A stretch of 64,000 nucleotides of DNA from Rhizorhabdus phycosphaerae (GCF_011044255.1 NZ_CP049107.1:3221001-3285000); one strand, 5' to 3'; shown: positions 1 to 8,772, numbered from the stretch's first letter. A program made the numbers and translations. Notes: generated by a model not told the origin, from the letters alone.

Positions 1-831
1 CGACAGCAGTAACGGCGGCACATGCCGCGCCGCGCCGCGCAGGAATCCCTGCTCCCAGCGGGTCCTCTGACCGAGGGTCGCTACGCGCCCGCCCGGATCG
101 GACCAGGTGGTCACGAGGGGAAGGAAGCCGGGGGCCATGCCGAGCTGCGCGAGCGCGATCCCCATCGTCAGATCCTCGGCCAGATCGCCCGTGTCGAGCG
201 GGGCCGCCTCGAAGCAGCGCCACGGCAAGGCCATTCCCGATCCCGTAAGCAGCGCCGGTGCGCCGATGCGCGCGAGTCCGCGCTGCCGCACCAGATTGCG
301 CAACAGCAGCGCGAAGCCGGACACAGCAACGAGCGGGCCCCTGTGGTCGGCGGGCCGAAACAGATAGGCGGACTGCACCGGCCGGTTCAGCGCTGCGGCA
401 GCGCCAGCAAGGCGCGACAGGCCATCGCCCTCGACGTCGCAGTCCGCGTCGAGCACGACCACGAGCGCGGGCGGTGCAGCCCGCAGATGCCGGCGGGCAA
501 AGCCGAGGGCGTGCCCCTTCCCCCGCTGCGCCTCGTCCTGCCGCTCGATGACTTCGGCACCGGCCGCGCGGGCGCACCCGGCGGTGGCGTCGGAGCAGTT
601 GTCGGCGACGACGAGGATCGCGGCGTCGGCTGGCGCTGCCATGCGGGCGGCCTGCACGGTGCGCGCAATCCGCGCCTCCTCATCGTGGGCGGGGATCAGG
701 ATGGTCAGCTCGGCCGGCCTGGTCGAGGGCAGCGCGGCACAGCGCATCTGTGCCGCGCCGAGCTCGATCGCCAGGATCGTGGTGGCGAGCAGCGGCGGTA
801 GCACCGCGATCCAGGCCAGGGCGTCGATCAT
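1..831 (-). CDS. Glycosyltransferase family 2, 3' end outside window
   Basis: This frame has no stop inside the window, so 277 codons are visible and the C-terminus lies beyond the left edge. It starts with ATG at 831, overlapping the stop of the upstream glycosyltransferase as ATGA, so the two are translationally coupled. A hydrophobic N-terminal segment (about residues 5-27) is followed by a GT-A fold signature: PAHDEEARIAR, then VVADNCSD, a DxD-type LDADCD, LAEDLTMG and the processive-type QxxRW motif (QRTRW). Membrane-linked GT2 enzymes with QxxRW transfer sugars to growing polysaccharides, so a role in exopolysaccharide synthesis is inferred from the family and neighbours. Donor and acceptor cannot be read from the sequence. 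Confidence 0.88.
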   Translation of the reverse strand, partial: MIDALAWIAVLPPLLATTILAIELGAAQMRCAALPSTRPAELTILIPAHDEEARIARTVQAARMAAPADAAILVVADNCSDATAGCARAAGAEVIERQDEAQRGKGHALGFARRHLRAAPPALVVVLDADCDVEGDGLSRLAGAAAALNRPVQSAYLFRPADHRGPLVAVSGFALLLRNLVRQRGLARIGAPALLTGSGMALPWRCFEAAPLDTGDLAEDLTMGIALAQLGMAPGFLPLVTTWSDPGGRVATLGQRTRWEQGFLRGAARHVPPLLLS

Positions 832-1832
832 GAGCGCTTATACTCGATCAGGGGTGGCGGCCGGCCTTGCCGTCGGTTCCGCCAGTAGGAAAGCAGCCCC
901 ACCATCTCCGCATATTTGCCGAGGGCCAGAAACAGAGCGAAGACAGGGCCCCGGTGGACGCCGTGGCGTATCGTCTCGCGCACCGCCATGCGGGCGAGGT
1001 TCAGCCCCAGCAGCGCGAGCGCGACCGCGGCACCCGCGATCCAGCGCCGGTCGATCAGGACTGCCAGTGCCAGACTTGTCAGGATGACGAGCGGAATCAT
1101 GCCGCCCCAGAAGATGATCCGCGCCCGGCTGCGGCCATAAGCGTGGAGCGTCGAACCGGGATGCCGGTCCACCAATTCCGCGAAAGCGTGGCCGGCGCGC
1201 ATCGTCCGACGCCACCATTGGCGGAAGCGGACCATGTCGCCGTCATGCACCGCCATGGGTGCGTCGAGGCACAGGATGTTCCAGCCGGCCATGCGCAGGC
1301 GCAGTGCGAAGTCCGGATCCTCCCCGGCGATCATGTCGTCCCGATAGCCTCCGGCCTGCCGGATCGCGTCGACGCGCAGCAGCACGCTCCCCCCGAATAT
1401 TCGGGCCGGCCCGGCCGGCACGTCCCACTCCTGGTCGAGCATCCAGCCATAGATGGAGGACCGGGTCTCCCGTTCGCGCAGGCGCCCGAAGACTGCACCC
1501 AGGTCCGTGTCCCGATCGAGCCTTTCCGTCGCCAGCGCGATCCAGCCGGGTTCGAGGGCCGAGTCCCCGTCCAGCACCTGGACATAGCGGACGGCGGGAT
1601 CGGCCAGCATGTGGGACAGGCCTGCATTCCGGCCGCGCGCCGCGGAAAATCCCGTCTCAGGCGAGAGCTCGATGACATCGATGCCGGCCCGCCTTGCGGC
1701 GTCTGCGCTGCCGTCGACCGAACCGGAGTCGACATAGACGCTGCGCCATCCCGCGATGGACGCCAGGCTGGGTAGCAGCCTCGCGCCTTCGTTTCGGCCG
1801 ATCACCACGATCGCGACATCGGTCCGAACCAT
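828..1832 (-). CDS. Glycosyltransferase family 2
   Basis: 334 residues. The N-terminal GT-A domain begins VAIVVIGRNEGARL and carries the acceptor-loop VDSGSVDGS and the metal-binding DGD at residues 88-90 (VLDGDSALEPG). FGGSVLLR and AGEDPDFALRLR follow, giving the conserved ED pair. The C-terminal third has two hydrophobic stretches (about residues 243-262 and 265-280), so the enzyme is probably membrane-anchored at the cytoplasmic face. It overlaps the next glycosyltransferase by four bases and is divergent from the TPR lipoprotein gene. It is likely an exopolysaccharide glycosyltransferase; the sugar specificity is not readable. Confidence 0.9.
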   Translation of the reverse strand: MVRTDVAIVVIGRNEGARLLPSLASIAGWRSVYVDSGSVDGSADAARRAGIDVIELSPETGFSAARGRNAGLSHMLADPAVRYVQVLDGDSALEPGWIALATERLDRDTDLGAVFGRLRERETRSSIYGWMLDQEWDVPAGPARIFGGSVLLRVDAIRQAGGYRDDMIAGEDPDFALRLRMAGWNILCLDAPMAVHDGDMVRFRQWWRRTMRAGHAFAELVDRHPGSTLHAYGRSRARIIFWGGMIPLVILTSLALAVLIDRRWIAGAAVALALLGLNLARMAVRETIRHGVHRGPVFALFLALGKYAEMVGLLSYWRNRRQGRPPPLIEYKRS

Positions 1833-1906
1833 AGTTTACGCTTTGCCCTATTGATCGCTACGGGTTGCCGGTCTGTAATCGGTGCGAAAAGGATGGCTGG
1901 CAAGAG

Positions 1907-3493
1907 ATGGCTTTCGGGACGGCTCGCATCATCGCGGCGGCCTTGCTGCTGCCGACGACGCTTGTCGCCTGCGGTTCGGCCGAGGAAAAAGCCTCCAAGG
2001 CGGCAACCCGCTTCGACATCTATTATGCCCGGCGCGATCTCTATTCGGCGCGTGTCGAAATAAATCGCGCGCTCGCGGCGCAGGACGACGTGCCGGAATA
2101 TTGGGCGAGGCTGGCCCGCCTCGAACTCGCCGATGGCCGCCTGCTTCAGGCCTATGATGCCTATAACCGCGTGGTCGAGCTGGATCCGGAGAATGACGAG
2201 GCGATCCAGACCATGGCAGAGCTTTCCTATTCCGGCGGCTCCTATGACGATGCCGAGAAGCTGGCCGACCGGATATTGGAGAAGCAGCCCCGTTCGCTGC
2301 GCATGCAGCTGGTCAAGGGATCGGTTGCCGTGGAGCGGCGCGAAATCGACACGGCCCGCGCCATCGCGCAGGCCATGCTGGCGATCGATCCGACCAATGA
2401 GGGGGCGACGCTGTTGCTCGCGCGGGCCACGAACCTGGCTGGCGATCGCCAGGCAGCGATCCGCATCGTCGCGCAGTCCGTCGCGAAGGACGGGGAGACG
2501 GTGCCGAAGCTGCTGGCCCTGCTCGATCTCCATGCGGGCAATGCTGATTTCGTGCGAACGGCGCGAACCTTCGCACGCTTGTTCACGCTCCTGCCGGACA
2601 ATAGCGACCTACGGATTGAATATGCGCGGCTGCTCTACGAGAAGGGGCGGCCGGAGCGGGCGCTTGCGATGCTTGCCCGGCTGATGCGCCGGCACCCAGG
2701 CGACCAGGCGCTCGAGCAGCGCATCGTCGACATGTGGACCGAGGTCGGTAGTGACAAGGTCGACATCGACCTGCTCGGACGGTTCGTCGCGCGGAGCGGC
2801 GACCGTGCCCTGAAGATGGCGCTCGCCCATCTGCTGCTCGACCGGAACCGCTATGCCGAGGTGGAGGCGCTGCTGCGGCCCTATATCGACGCGGACAGCA
2901 TCACTGCGGCCAATGTCGAAGCGGACGTCCTCTACGCCGGCGCGCTCAGCGGCCTGGGGCGCAGTGCGCAGGCCATGGCGATCGTGGACCGGGTGTTGCG
3001 CTTCGACGAGAACAATCCGCGCGCTCTGCTGATGCGCGTCCGCGTGTCGATCCGGTCGGGCGATCTGTCGCGGGCGCTTCGGGATGCGCAGGTTCTGGTG
3101 CGCGACAACCCCAGGATCGCCGAGGCACGCGTCGCCCTTGCCGAGATCCATGTCCGCCGCCGCGAGCCGATATTGGCCGACAATGCCTATGCGAGCGCGA
3201 TGAAGGATCTTGGCGACGATGCCGAGATGCTGAAGGCCTATCTTGCCTACCTGCGCCAGAAGGGGCGCAACAGCGTGGCCCTCGACGCAGCGAAGCGGTT
3301 CACCCGCGAAAACCCCCGATCTTCGGGCGGGTGGCGGCAACGTGCCGAACTTTGCCTGGAGCTGCGCGACATGGAATGCGTGGACGACGCGTTGGGGGCT
3401 CTCGAACAGATTCCGGGCGGTCAGAAGATTCGCGCCGAATTGATGCCGCGCCGGGCGCTGCTCGCATCTTCTCAAAAAGGACCGACGCCGTGA
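1907..3493 (+). CDS. TPR-repeat lipoprotein, exopolysaccharide/PEP-CTERM type
   Basis: 528 residues from ATG 1907. The frame extends 14 codons further upstream, but the upstream residues are charged and a signal peptide begins directly at MAFGTARIIAAALLLPTT. A lipobox (LVAC, then G) places the lipidated Cys at about residue 22. The rest is alpha-helical with many degenerate TPR units (for example the stretch around YNRVVELDPENDEAIQTMAEL and repeated ALA/DxNNPRAL patterns). TPR lipoproteins of this kind accompany exosortase/exopolysaccharide loci and are thought to scaffold export or assembly in the periplasm. The gene ends 50 bases before the polyprenyl sugar phosphotransferase and probably shares its transcript. 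Confidence 0.8.
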   Translation: MAFGTARIIAAALLLPTTLVACGSAEEKASKAATRFDIYYARRDLYSARVEINRALAAQDDVPEYWARLARLELADGRLLQAYDAYNRVVELDPENDEAIQTMAELSYSGGSYDDAEKLADRILEKQPRSLRMQLVKGSVAVERREIDTARAIAQAMLAIDPTNEGATLLLARATNLAGDRQAAIRIVAQSVAKDGETVPKLLALLDLHAGNADFVRTARTFARLFTLLPDNSDLRIEYARLLYEKGRPERALAMLARLMRRHPGDQALEQRIVDMWTEVGSDKVDIDLLGRFVARSGDRALKMALAHLLLDRNRYAEVEALLRPYIDADSITAANVEADVLYAGALSGLGRSAQAMAIVDRVLRFDENNPRALLMRVRVSIRSGDLSRALRDAQVLVRDNPRIAEARVALAEIHVRRREPILADNAYASAMKDLGDDAEMLKAYLAYLRQKGRNSVALDAAKRFTRENPRSSGGWRQRAELCLELRDMECVDDALGALEQIPGGQKIRAELMPRRALLASSQKGPTP

Positions 3494-3542
3494 CCAATGC
3501 CGTTATTCGGGGCTGCTTTTGCTGGGGAAGAGGCACGCGGAC

Positions 3543-5009
3543 ATGCTGACGGTGGGAACGGCCGAGTTGGACGGCGCACTGCCGACCTCGCGCAAATACA
3601 GGTTCACGTCCAACGTGATCGCCTCGATCATCCTGGTGGTGGATCTGCTGTGCCTCATCGTGGGAGCGCTGGCGACGCCGCTGGTCTATGAACTGCTGCT
3701 AGGCCCGCAATATTTCTTCGAGCGGCACCTGAACGTGGCCGTGATCGTGTCGGTCAATTTCTTCCTGATCCGTCTGTCCCGCAACAGCTATGCCCATCCG
3801 ATGGGGCGCGGCGGCGACAGCGACCAGGCGGTCGCTTTCGAATTCCTGCTCGCCGTGCTGCTCGTCTATGCGACGATCTGGCAGATCGGCCAGGCCAAGC
3901 CCTTCTCCACCGGACTCGCGCTGGTCTATCTGACGCTCACTCCGGCTTTGCTGTTCGTCAGCCGCTTCCTCGTCCGGAAGCTGGTCTGGCAGCTGGTCCA
4001 GGCGGGCTTCATCGGGCAGCGGATCGTTATCTATGGTGCCGAGCAGGCCAGCTGCGACCGCGTCCTGCGCCTGCTCGATCTCGAACGCCTGCCCTATATA
4101 TCCGTCGTCGGCGTCGCCGACGATCGTTCGAGCCGGATCGTTCGCACGGCCCCCTGGTCGGTTCCATTCCTCGGCGGGCTCGACGCGCTCGTCGCCCGTA
4201 TCGCACGCGGCGATGTCGATATGGTGATCGTGGCTCTGCCGATGATCAGCCAGGCCCGGCTCGACCAGATCACCGAGCGGCTCCAGCAGGTGTCGGTCGA
4301 TATCTGCCTGATGCCCCGCGAGGCTCTCGACCTGTCGCAGCAATATACGATGCGCTTCATCGGATCTGTGCCGCTGTTCGCCTTGTGGCAGCGGCCGATG
4401 CGGGACTTCAATCGGATCCTCAAGGCCGTCGAGGACCGTGTCCTCGCCTTCGTGGGGCTCGTGCTCCTGTCGCCCGTGCTGCTGGTGACGGCATTGCTCA
4501 TCAAGATCAGCAGCCCTGGGCCGGTGCTGTTTCGCCAGGAGCGCTTCGGGTTCAACAATGTCCGGATCAAGGTGCTGAAATTCCGCTCGATGTATGTCGA
4601 GCGACAGGACGAGAGCGGCGCCTCGCGGACCGTTCGGGGCGACGACCGGGTAACGCCGGTCGGGCGCATCATCCGACGGCTGTCGATCGACGAACTGCCG
4701 CAGCTGTTCAACGTGCTGACGGGCGAGATGTCGATCGTCGGGCCGCGGCCGCATGCGACGGAGATGAAGGTTGGCGACAAGCATTATTTCGATGCCGTCA
4801 GGGGCTATGCCGCGCGCCATCGGGTCAAGCCCGGCATAACCGGGCTCGCGCAGGTGCGCGGGCTGCGCGGCGAGATCGCGACGATTGAGCGCGCCAAACG
4901 CCGCGTCGAATATGACATATATTATATCGAGAACTGGTCGTTTCTGCTCGACCTGCGGATCATGCTCGAAACGGTGTGGCGCCTGATCTGGGACCGCAAC
5001 GCCTATTGA
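3543..5009 (+). CDS. Undecaprenyl-phosphate sugar phosphotransferase (WcaJ/PssY type)
   Basis: 488 residues from ATG 3543; a TTG at 3519 would add eight residues. The N-terminal half has four to five hydrophobic segments and a CoA-binding-like/Rossmann region (IVIYGAEQASCDRVLRLL). The C-terminal bacterial sugar transferase domain (from about residue 295) shows a membrane re-entrant helix, LFRQERFGFN, KFRSMY, RRLSIDELPQLFNVL, the catalytic-type VGPRPHA and PGITGLAQVRG. These enzymes start exopolysaccharide repeat-unit assembly by moving a hexose-1-phosphate onto undecaprenyl phosphate in the inner membrane. It follows the TPR lipoprotein gene. Glucose is the usual sugar in sphingomonads, but here that is inference. 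Confidence 0.92.
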   Translation: MLTVGTAELDGALPTSRKYRFTSNVIASIILVVDLLCLIVGALATPLVYELLLGPQYFFERHLNVAVIVSVNFFLIRLSRNSYAHPMGRGGDSDQAVAFEFLLAVLLVYATIWQIGQAKPFSTGLALVYLTLTPALLFVSRFLVRKLVWQLVQAGFIGQRIVIYGAEQASCDRVLRLLDLERLPYISVVGVADDRSSRIVRTAPWSVPFLGGLDALVARIARGDVDMVIVALPMISQARLDQITERLQQVSVDICLMPREALDLSQQYTMRFIGSVPLFALWQRPMRDFNRILKAVEDRVLAFVGLVLLSPVLLVTALLIKISSPGPVLFRQERFGFNNVRIKVLKFRSMYVERQDESGASRTVRGDDRVTPVGRIIRRLSIDELPQLFNVLTGEMSIVGPRPHATEMKVGDKHYFDAVRGYAARHRVKPGITGLAQVRGLRGEIATIERAKRRVEYDIYYIENWSFLLDLRIMLETVWRLIWDRNAY

Positions 5010-5036
5010 GCGCGCCGTCGCTTCGTCCGCGCCATG

Positions 5037-5072
5037 AAAAAAGGGCCATCCCCGCATAGCCGGGAATGGCCC
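5037..5072 (-). terminator. Intrinsic terminator after epsD-like gene
   Basis: The stem pairs GGGCCAT-c-CCCG with CGGG-a-ATGGCCC around a six-base loop (5043-5072). On the minus strand it is followed directly by six T (5042-5037). It lies just downstream of the minus-strand EpsD-like gene and also sits after the converging plus-strand sugar transferase. Confidence 0.85.
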
Positions 5073-5096
5073 CTTCAATGATGCAAGCGCTAGGCG

Positions 5097-5960
5097 TTAC
5101 TTCTTCTCGGCCGCTTTCGCCTGCGACGCCTTGATCGCCGATTTGTCGGGCTCATAGCCGGGCTGATACTGGATCTCCGCGCTGGAGCGGGCGCGGGCGA
5201 CCTGCGCCTTGCTTTCCGCGACCAGCGCCTTGCGGCGGACCACCTCGGCGGCGGCCAGGCGGGCGACGTTGCCCGGTGTCGGCGTGCTGTCGCGACCGAC
5301 GATCACGCTGGCGACATATTGTCCGTTCGACGGCAGCACGAACGGCTCACCGGGGGGCAGCTTGTCGATGATCTTGACCATCTGCGGATCGAGGCGGCCG
5401 GTGTCGATCACGCCCTTGCCGCGCGACATGGCGAGGCCGAGCTTCTGTACGCCCGCTGCCACATCGTCGAGCGAATGGGCGTCGCGCAGCATCAGGAGCA
5501 TCTTGGGATCCTTGGGCGCGGCAAACTGGATCTGGTCGAGCAGAAGCCGCTGGCGACCGGAGAACTGGCTGGGGTTGTCGGCGATATATTGCGTGATGTC
5601 GCGATCGTCGGGCATCGGCACGGTGGCTGCGATCTTCTGGCCGAGCAGGCTGACGAGCAGGTTTTCCTCGAGCCGCCGCTGCTGCGCCACGAACTCCGGC
5701 GTCTTGTCGAGGCCCTGTTCGCGGGCCTTCTGGACGATCAGCTTGCGATCGATAAGCCGCTGCAGCACTTCCTTCCGGATCTTGTCGCGGTCGGCATTGT
5801 CGGGGATGCGTGCGCCCTGAAGCTCCGCATTGAGCTCCTGCATTGAGATTTCCTCGCCGTTGACGATGGCGAGGATCTGGCCCTTCGGCTCCTTGTGGCA
5901 GCCGCCAAGAAGCAATCCCGCAGCGACCACGCCGCTCAAGAGGGCAGCCTTCACTTTCAC
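5097..5960 (-). CDS. epsD: EpsD-family peptidyl-prolyl cis-trans isomerase lipoprotein
   Basis: 287 residues. The signal peptide has a lipobox ending LLLGGC (Cys about residue 21). The body has a SurA/PpiC-like N-terminal helical region (AIVNGEEISMQELNAEL, then DRDKIRKEVLQRLIDRKLIVQKA) and a parvulin-type segment ending in LPPGEPFVLPSNGQYVASVIVGR. The C-terminal tail is Lys/Ala rich. EpsD proteins are exosortase-associated periplasmic folding factors found in polysaccharide loci. It converges with the sugar phosphotransferase gene and lies upstream of, but divergent from, the XrtV accessory gene. Prolyl isomerase activity is inferred from the family. Confidence 0.85.
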   Translation of the reverse strand: MKVKAALLSGVVAAGLLLGGCHKEPKGQILAIVNGEEISMQELNAELQGARIPDNADRDKIRKEVLQRLIDRKLIVQKAREQGLDKTPEFVAQQRRLEENLLVSLLGQKIAATVPMPDDRDITQYIADNPSQFSGRQRLLLDQIQFAAPKDPKMLLMLRDAHSLDDVAAGVQKLGLAMSRGKGVIDTGRLDPQMVKIIDKLPPGEPFVLPSNGQYVASVIVGRDSTPTPGNVARLAAAEVVRRKALVAESKAQVARARSSAEIQYQPGYEPDKSAIKASQAKAAEKK

Positions 5961-6069
5961 TTTTCTTCCCCCGACGCCTATGTGACAGTCCCGAATGAGA
6001 CGGTGCTACATGATTGCCTAGGCCGCCGACAAGTCGATATGGCGTCAAAGCACCTCGGAGGGCGTTGAA

Positions 6070-6339
6070 TTGGAAACAGTTTACGATTGGCTGACCGTCG
6101 CGATCTTCGCGGGCCTCGTCGTGCTCTTTCTCCAACGCTCGGTGGGGGATCGTCCGCCCCGGGATTCGATGGTCCAGTATCTGGCGGCATCGGCAGGGTG
6201 CGCTGTCGCCAATTATTTCGGCAATGAGGCGGTCGCCGGGCGCGGTGCGGCCTATCATCTGCTTGCCATCGCGGTGATCCTCGGCACGCTCGCCTATATC
6301 CACGTCGCGCTGCGGCCGCTCGACAAGCCGGCCGAGTAG
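6070..6339 (+). CDS. XrtV sorting system accessory membrane protein
   Basis: 89 residues starting at TTG 6070, with a GGAGGG ribosome-binding site about seven bases upstream. Two hydrophobic helices are visible (about residues 8-24 and 63-82), flanking a short polar loop with a conserved-looking YLAASAGCAVANYFGN segment. Its size, topology and place next to epsI-xrtV fit the small accessory protein that accompanies exosortase V in sphingomonads. Its mechanism is not known to me. It converges with epsI, the two stop codons being eight bases apart. Confidence 0.7.
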   Translation: METVYDWLTVAIFAGLVVLFLQRSVGDRPPRDSMVQYLAASAGCAVANYFGNEAVAGRGAAYHLLAIAVILGTLAYIHVALRPLDKPAE

Positions 6340-6347
6340 GCGAGAGC

Positions 6348-7082
6348 TCAGCGCGGAGGTAAGGGCGCGCCCGCTTCTCCAAACAACAGGCGCCGCGCCG
6401 TTGGCCCGAGCTCGGCGAACAGCGGTTCGATGAACCGCTTCAGTGTCGCGATCGCGACCTGATCGTCGGGCGCGGCGGTCGAAAAGCGGATCAGCACCCC
6501 GTCCGGGACGCGCCCCTTGAGATTTTCCTTCGCAACCGCCCAGTGCTGCTGCCACCATTCGGTCGGAAAATCGTTGCCGATGCGGGTCCAGTAGATGAGC
6601 TGCTCGAAACGGCTGACGCTGCGCGTGGCGAGATAATGGCCCGGTACGCGAACTCCTCGCCCCGCATCGAGCGGTACGATCCGTTCCTCTTCGATGCGAT
6701 AGCCGGCAGCCGGATAGCAGACTTCGGGGCGGTGGACCTGGAGCATGCCGTCCTGGACCCCGTTATAGGCAACCAGCATCATCACGGGTAGCCCCGTGGG
6801 CGAGGCATAATAGCGGGTGATGATCGCATTGTAGAGCCGGTCGCTGAGCTGATCGGGCGGTGGCAGGACCAGCCCGCTGCTCGTCTGATATTCCCAGTCG
6901 CCGACCTTCAGCGGGAAGAGCGGGTTGAGCTTCGGCTTGCCCGGCAGCATGCGGAAGGGCTCATCCGGGCGGCGGGAATTGGCGATCGCCGCGGTCGCCG
7001 CGAGCAGACCGCCGGCGATCATCGACCGCCGCGTGACGAGGCTGGGCAGCTTCATTGGCAGCGGATCCCGATCGTCGCTCAT
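6348..7082 (-). CDS. epsI: EpsI family exosortase-associated protein
   Basis: 244 residues from ATG 7082. The open frame continues upstream through the exosortase gene, but that part is a shadow reading. The start overlaps the exosortase stop as ATGA. A Tat- or membrane-anchor-like N-terminus (TRRSMIAGGLLAATAAIA) precedes the EpsI domain with WEYQTSSGLVLPP, the hallmark HRPEVCYPAAGY, LIYWTRIG and a final VAIATLKRFIEPLF. EpsI is often fused to or encoded next to exosortases and is thought to help processing or transfer of PEP-CTERM substrates at the outer face of the inner membrane. The Cys in PEVCYP is invariant in the family. Confidence 0.88.
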   Translation of the reverse strand: MSDDRDPLPMKLPSLVTRRSMIAGGLLAATAAIANSRRPDEPFRMLPGKPKLNPLFPLKVGDWEYQTSSGLVLPPPDQLSDRLYNAIITRYYASPTGLPVMMLVAYNGVQDGMLQVHRPEVCYPAAGYRIEEERIVPLDAGRGVRVPGHYLATRSVSRFEQLIYWTRIGNDFPTEWWQQHWAVAKENLKGRVPDGVLIRFSTAAPDDQVAIATLKRFIEPLFAELGPTARRLLFGEAGAPLPPR

Positions 7083-8011
7083 GCGGCGTGTCCGCGCGCC
7101 AGGCGACCGCGCAGCGGAGACGCGAGCGCATCGACCGCGAAGATGCACAGGACGGAGAAGAGGAACATCGTCAGCCCCGAGAAATTGTGCAGGAATCCCT
7201 GCGCTGCCTCGTCGCCAAGATAATAGGTGATCATGATCAGCGCGATTACGCGGAAGAAGTTGGCGAAAACGGCGACGGGGATGATCGCGAGCATCAGCAG
7301 CAGGGCGTAGCGCCAGTTCGCATTGTGACGGATGTAGATATAGAACAGGCCGATCGCCGACAGGCTTATGAGCGAGTTGAGGCCCGCGCAGGCGGCGGCG
7401 ATCAGCAGCTGATATTGTCCGATGATGATGGTCACGCCGGAGCCGGCGATCGGATAGCCGATGCCGTGAAGCATCTGGATGGCGACTTCCGAAATCGCGA
7501 TCTTCAGCGGCTGCGTGATCATCGCGACCACTGTGTCCGGCGGGGGGAAGATGAAGGCGGTGTAGACGATCGGGAACCACATCGACCGCATCGCCGGCCA
7601 GCCGACGAGCCAATAGGCCGACGTCAGGAGCAGGCCGTACATGAGGAAGCCTTCGATCTCGATCACATTGATGATGCGCGTCGTGACGTAGAGCGGAATC
7701 AGCAGGGCATAGAAGAGCAGCGCCAACCGGGTGCTTCCCGGCGTCGCGGCGGTGCGCGCCTCGGTCCAGCGGCGCCAGAACAGCCACAGGCCGGTGGCCA
7801 GTACGATCGGGCCATGCGCGCCCTGTTCGGTCACCCAGCTCTGCGTCGCGACGCCATGAAGCGTAGGCAGCGCGATCAGGAGGGCTCCGGCGATGAAGAC
7901 CCAATAGGGCCTCATCGCCGACAGGAGCGGGACGAGATCGGCGAAACCATAGCGTTCGGGACTGCTGCCCGGCTTTCGAACGCCGTCCCTCTCGTCCGCA
8001 GTCCTAGTCAA
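7079..8011 (-). CDS. xrtV: Exosortase V (XrtV), polytopic transpeptidase
   Basis: 310 residues if translation starts at TTG 8011, the first possible start after an in-frame TAG; the first internal ATG is residue 33. Eight or so hydrophobic segments are visible. The exosortase triad is intact: Cys208 in IAAACAGLNSL, Arg254 in FANFFRVIAL and His275 in GFLHNFSGL. The family cleaves proteins ahead of a C-terminal PEP motif and transfers them to an undescribed acceptor during export. It is coupled to epsI, and a PEP-CTERM-tagged protein is encoded divergently 255 bases away. The assignment to the V subtype rests on the accessory protein and the substrate motif rather than on an alignment. Confidence 0.88.
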   Translation of the reverse strand: MTRTADERDGVRKPGSSPERYGFADLVPLLSAMRPYWVFIAGALLIALPTLHGVATQSWVTEQGAHGPIVLATGLWLFWRRWTEARTAATPGSTRLALLFYALLIPLYVTTRIINVIEIEGFLMYGLLLTSAYWLVGWPAMRSMWFPIVYTAFIFPPPDTVVAMITQPLKIAISEVAIQMLHGIGYPIAGSGVTIIIGQYQLLIAAACAGLNSLISLSAIGLFYIYIRHNANWRYALLLMLAIIPVAVFANFFRVIALIMITYYLGDEAAQGFLHNFSGLTMFLFSVLCIFAVDALASPLRGRLARGHAA

Positions 8012-8186
8012 TGTCTACGCCATTCCAGAGCATTTCACCGGCCCGTACGGCCATCACGTCATGTGACGGTCGAGAGGACGATCGAGATCAAGTCGGACGC
8101 ATAGCCGATCGAAACGGAGCCGAACAGTCGCCCGATCCGGCCATTCAAGCCGTGTGGCAGGGACAGACGGCGACTTTGCATTAGTT

Positions 8187-8223
8187 TACCACATCGATTT
8201 TGTGACGCTGCCGACTTGTGGTA
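8187..8223. repeat. Inverted repeat TACCACA/TGTGGTA in the xrtV-substrate promoter region
   Basis: TACCACA (8187-8193) and TGTGGTA (8217-8223) are perfect inverted arms 23 bases apart. They lie 43 bases before the PEP-CTERM gene in the divergent spacer with xrtV. They may be an operator or part of a 5' leader hairpin; no regulator is identified. Confidence 0.35.
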
Positions 8224-8265
8224 GAAGCTGCGCATTACGTGCTGGGGTGTTTGGGGTAGTATTGC

Positions 8266-8769
8266 ATGTTGAAGGAAGCAGTAGCGTCCAAGGCCGCCAA
8301 GTTGCTGATGACCTGCGTCTGTCCGGTCGCCGGTACGACTGCGCTCAGCCTCGGGGTTCCGCAGGTTCGCGACGCCGTTCACAAGGCCACGCAGCCGCGC
8401 CAATATGCCAAGCCGAAAACGCGCGTTCGCGCCGCCCCGGAGGAGGGCGTTCAGGTGGCATCGGCCGAAAGCCCGTGCCCCAGCGTCACCCCGTTCGCGC
8501 TGTCGAACCTGCCGACCGTCAGCCCGGTGCCGATGGAGTCGACCCCGCTGCAGGTGGCCGAAGCTCCTCCGCCCGATGCGGCGGTGCCGCTGACCCCGCG
8601 CATCTTCGTTCCGCCGTCGGGCGGCGTTCCGCCCCCCGATTCGTCGGGCGTGCCCGAGCCGTCGACCTGGGTTCAGCTGATGCTGGGCTTCGGGCTCATC
8701 GGCGGCGTCGCGCGCGTATCCTATCGTCGGAACGGAAGCGCGCCGACGGGCGAAGCGCAGCCGTCCTGA
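8266..8769 (+). CDS. PEPxxWA-CTERM type exosortase substrate
   Basis: 167 residues. The C-terminus is a canonical sorting signal: VPEPSTW (residues about 137-143), then a hydrophobic helix beginning VQLMLGFGLIGGVA, then a basic stop RVSYRR, followed by an unusually long 12-residue tail. The middle is rich in Pro, Ala and Ser with little predicted secondary structure, as in many extracellular PEP-CTERM proteins. The N-terminus has only a weak hydrophobic stretch around LLMTCVCPVAGTTALSLG, so the export signal is atypical. It is divergent from xrtV, making it the likely dedicated substrate. Its surface function is unknown. Confidence 0.8.
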   Translation: MLKEAVASKAAKLLMTCVCPVAGTTALSLGVPQVRDAVHKATQPRQYAKPKTRVRAAPEEGVQVASAESPCPSVTPFALSNLPTVSPVPMESTPLQVAEAPPPDAAVPLTPRIFVPPSGGVPPPDSSGVPEPSTWVQLMLGFGLIGGVARVSYRRNGSAPTGEAQPS

Positions 8770-8772
8770 GCC

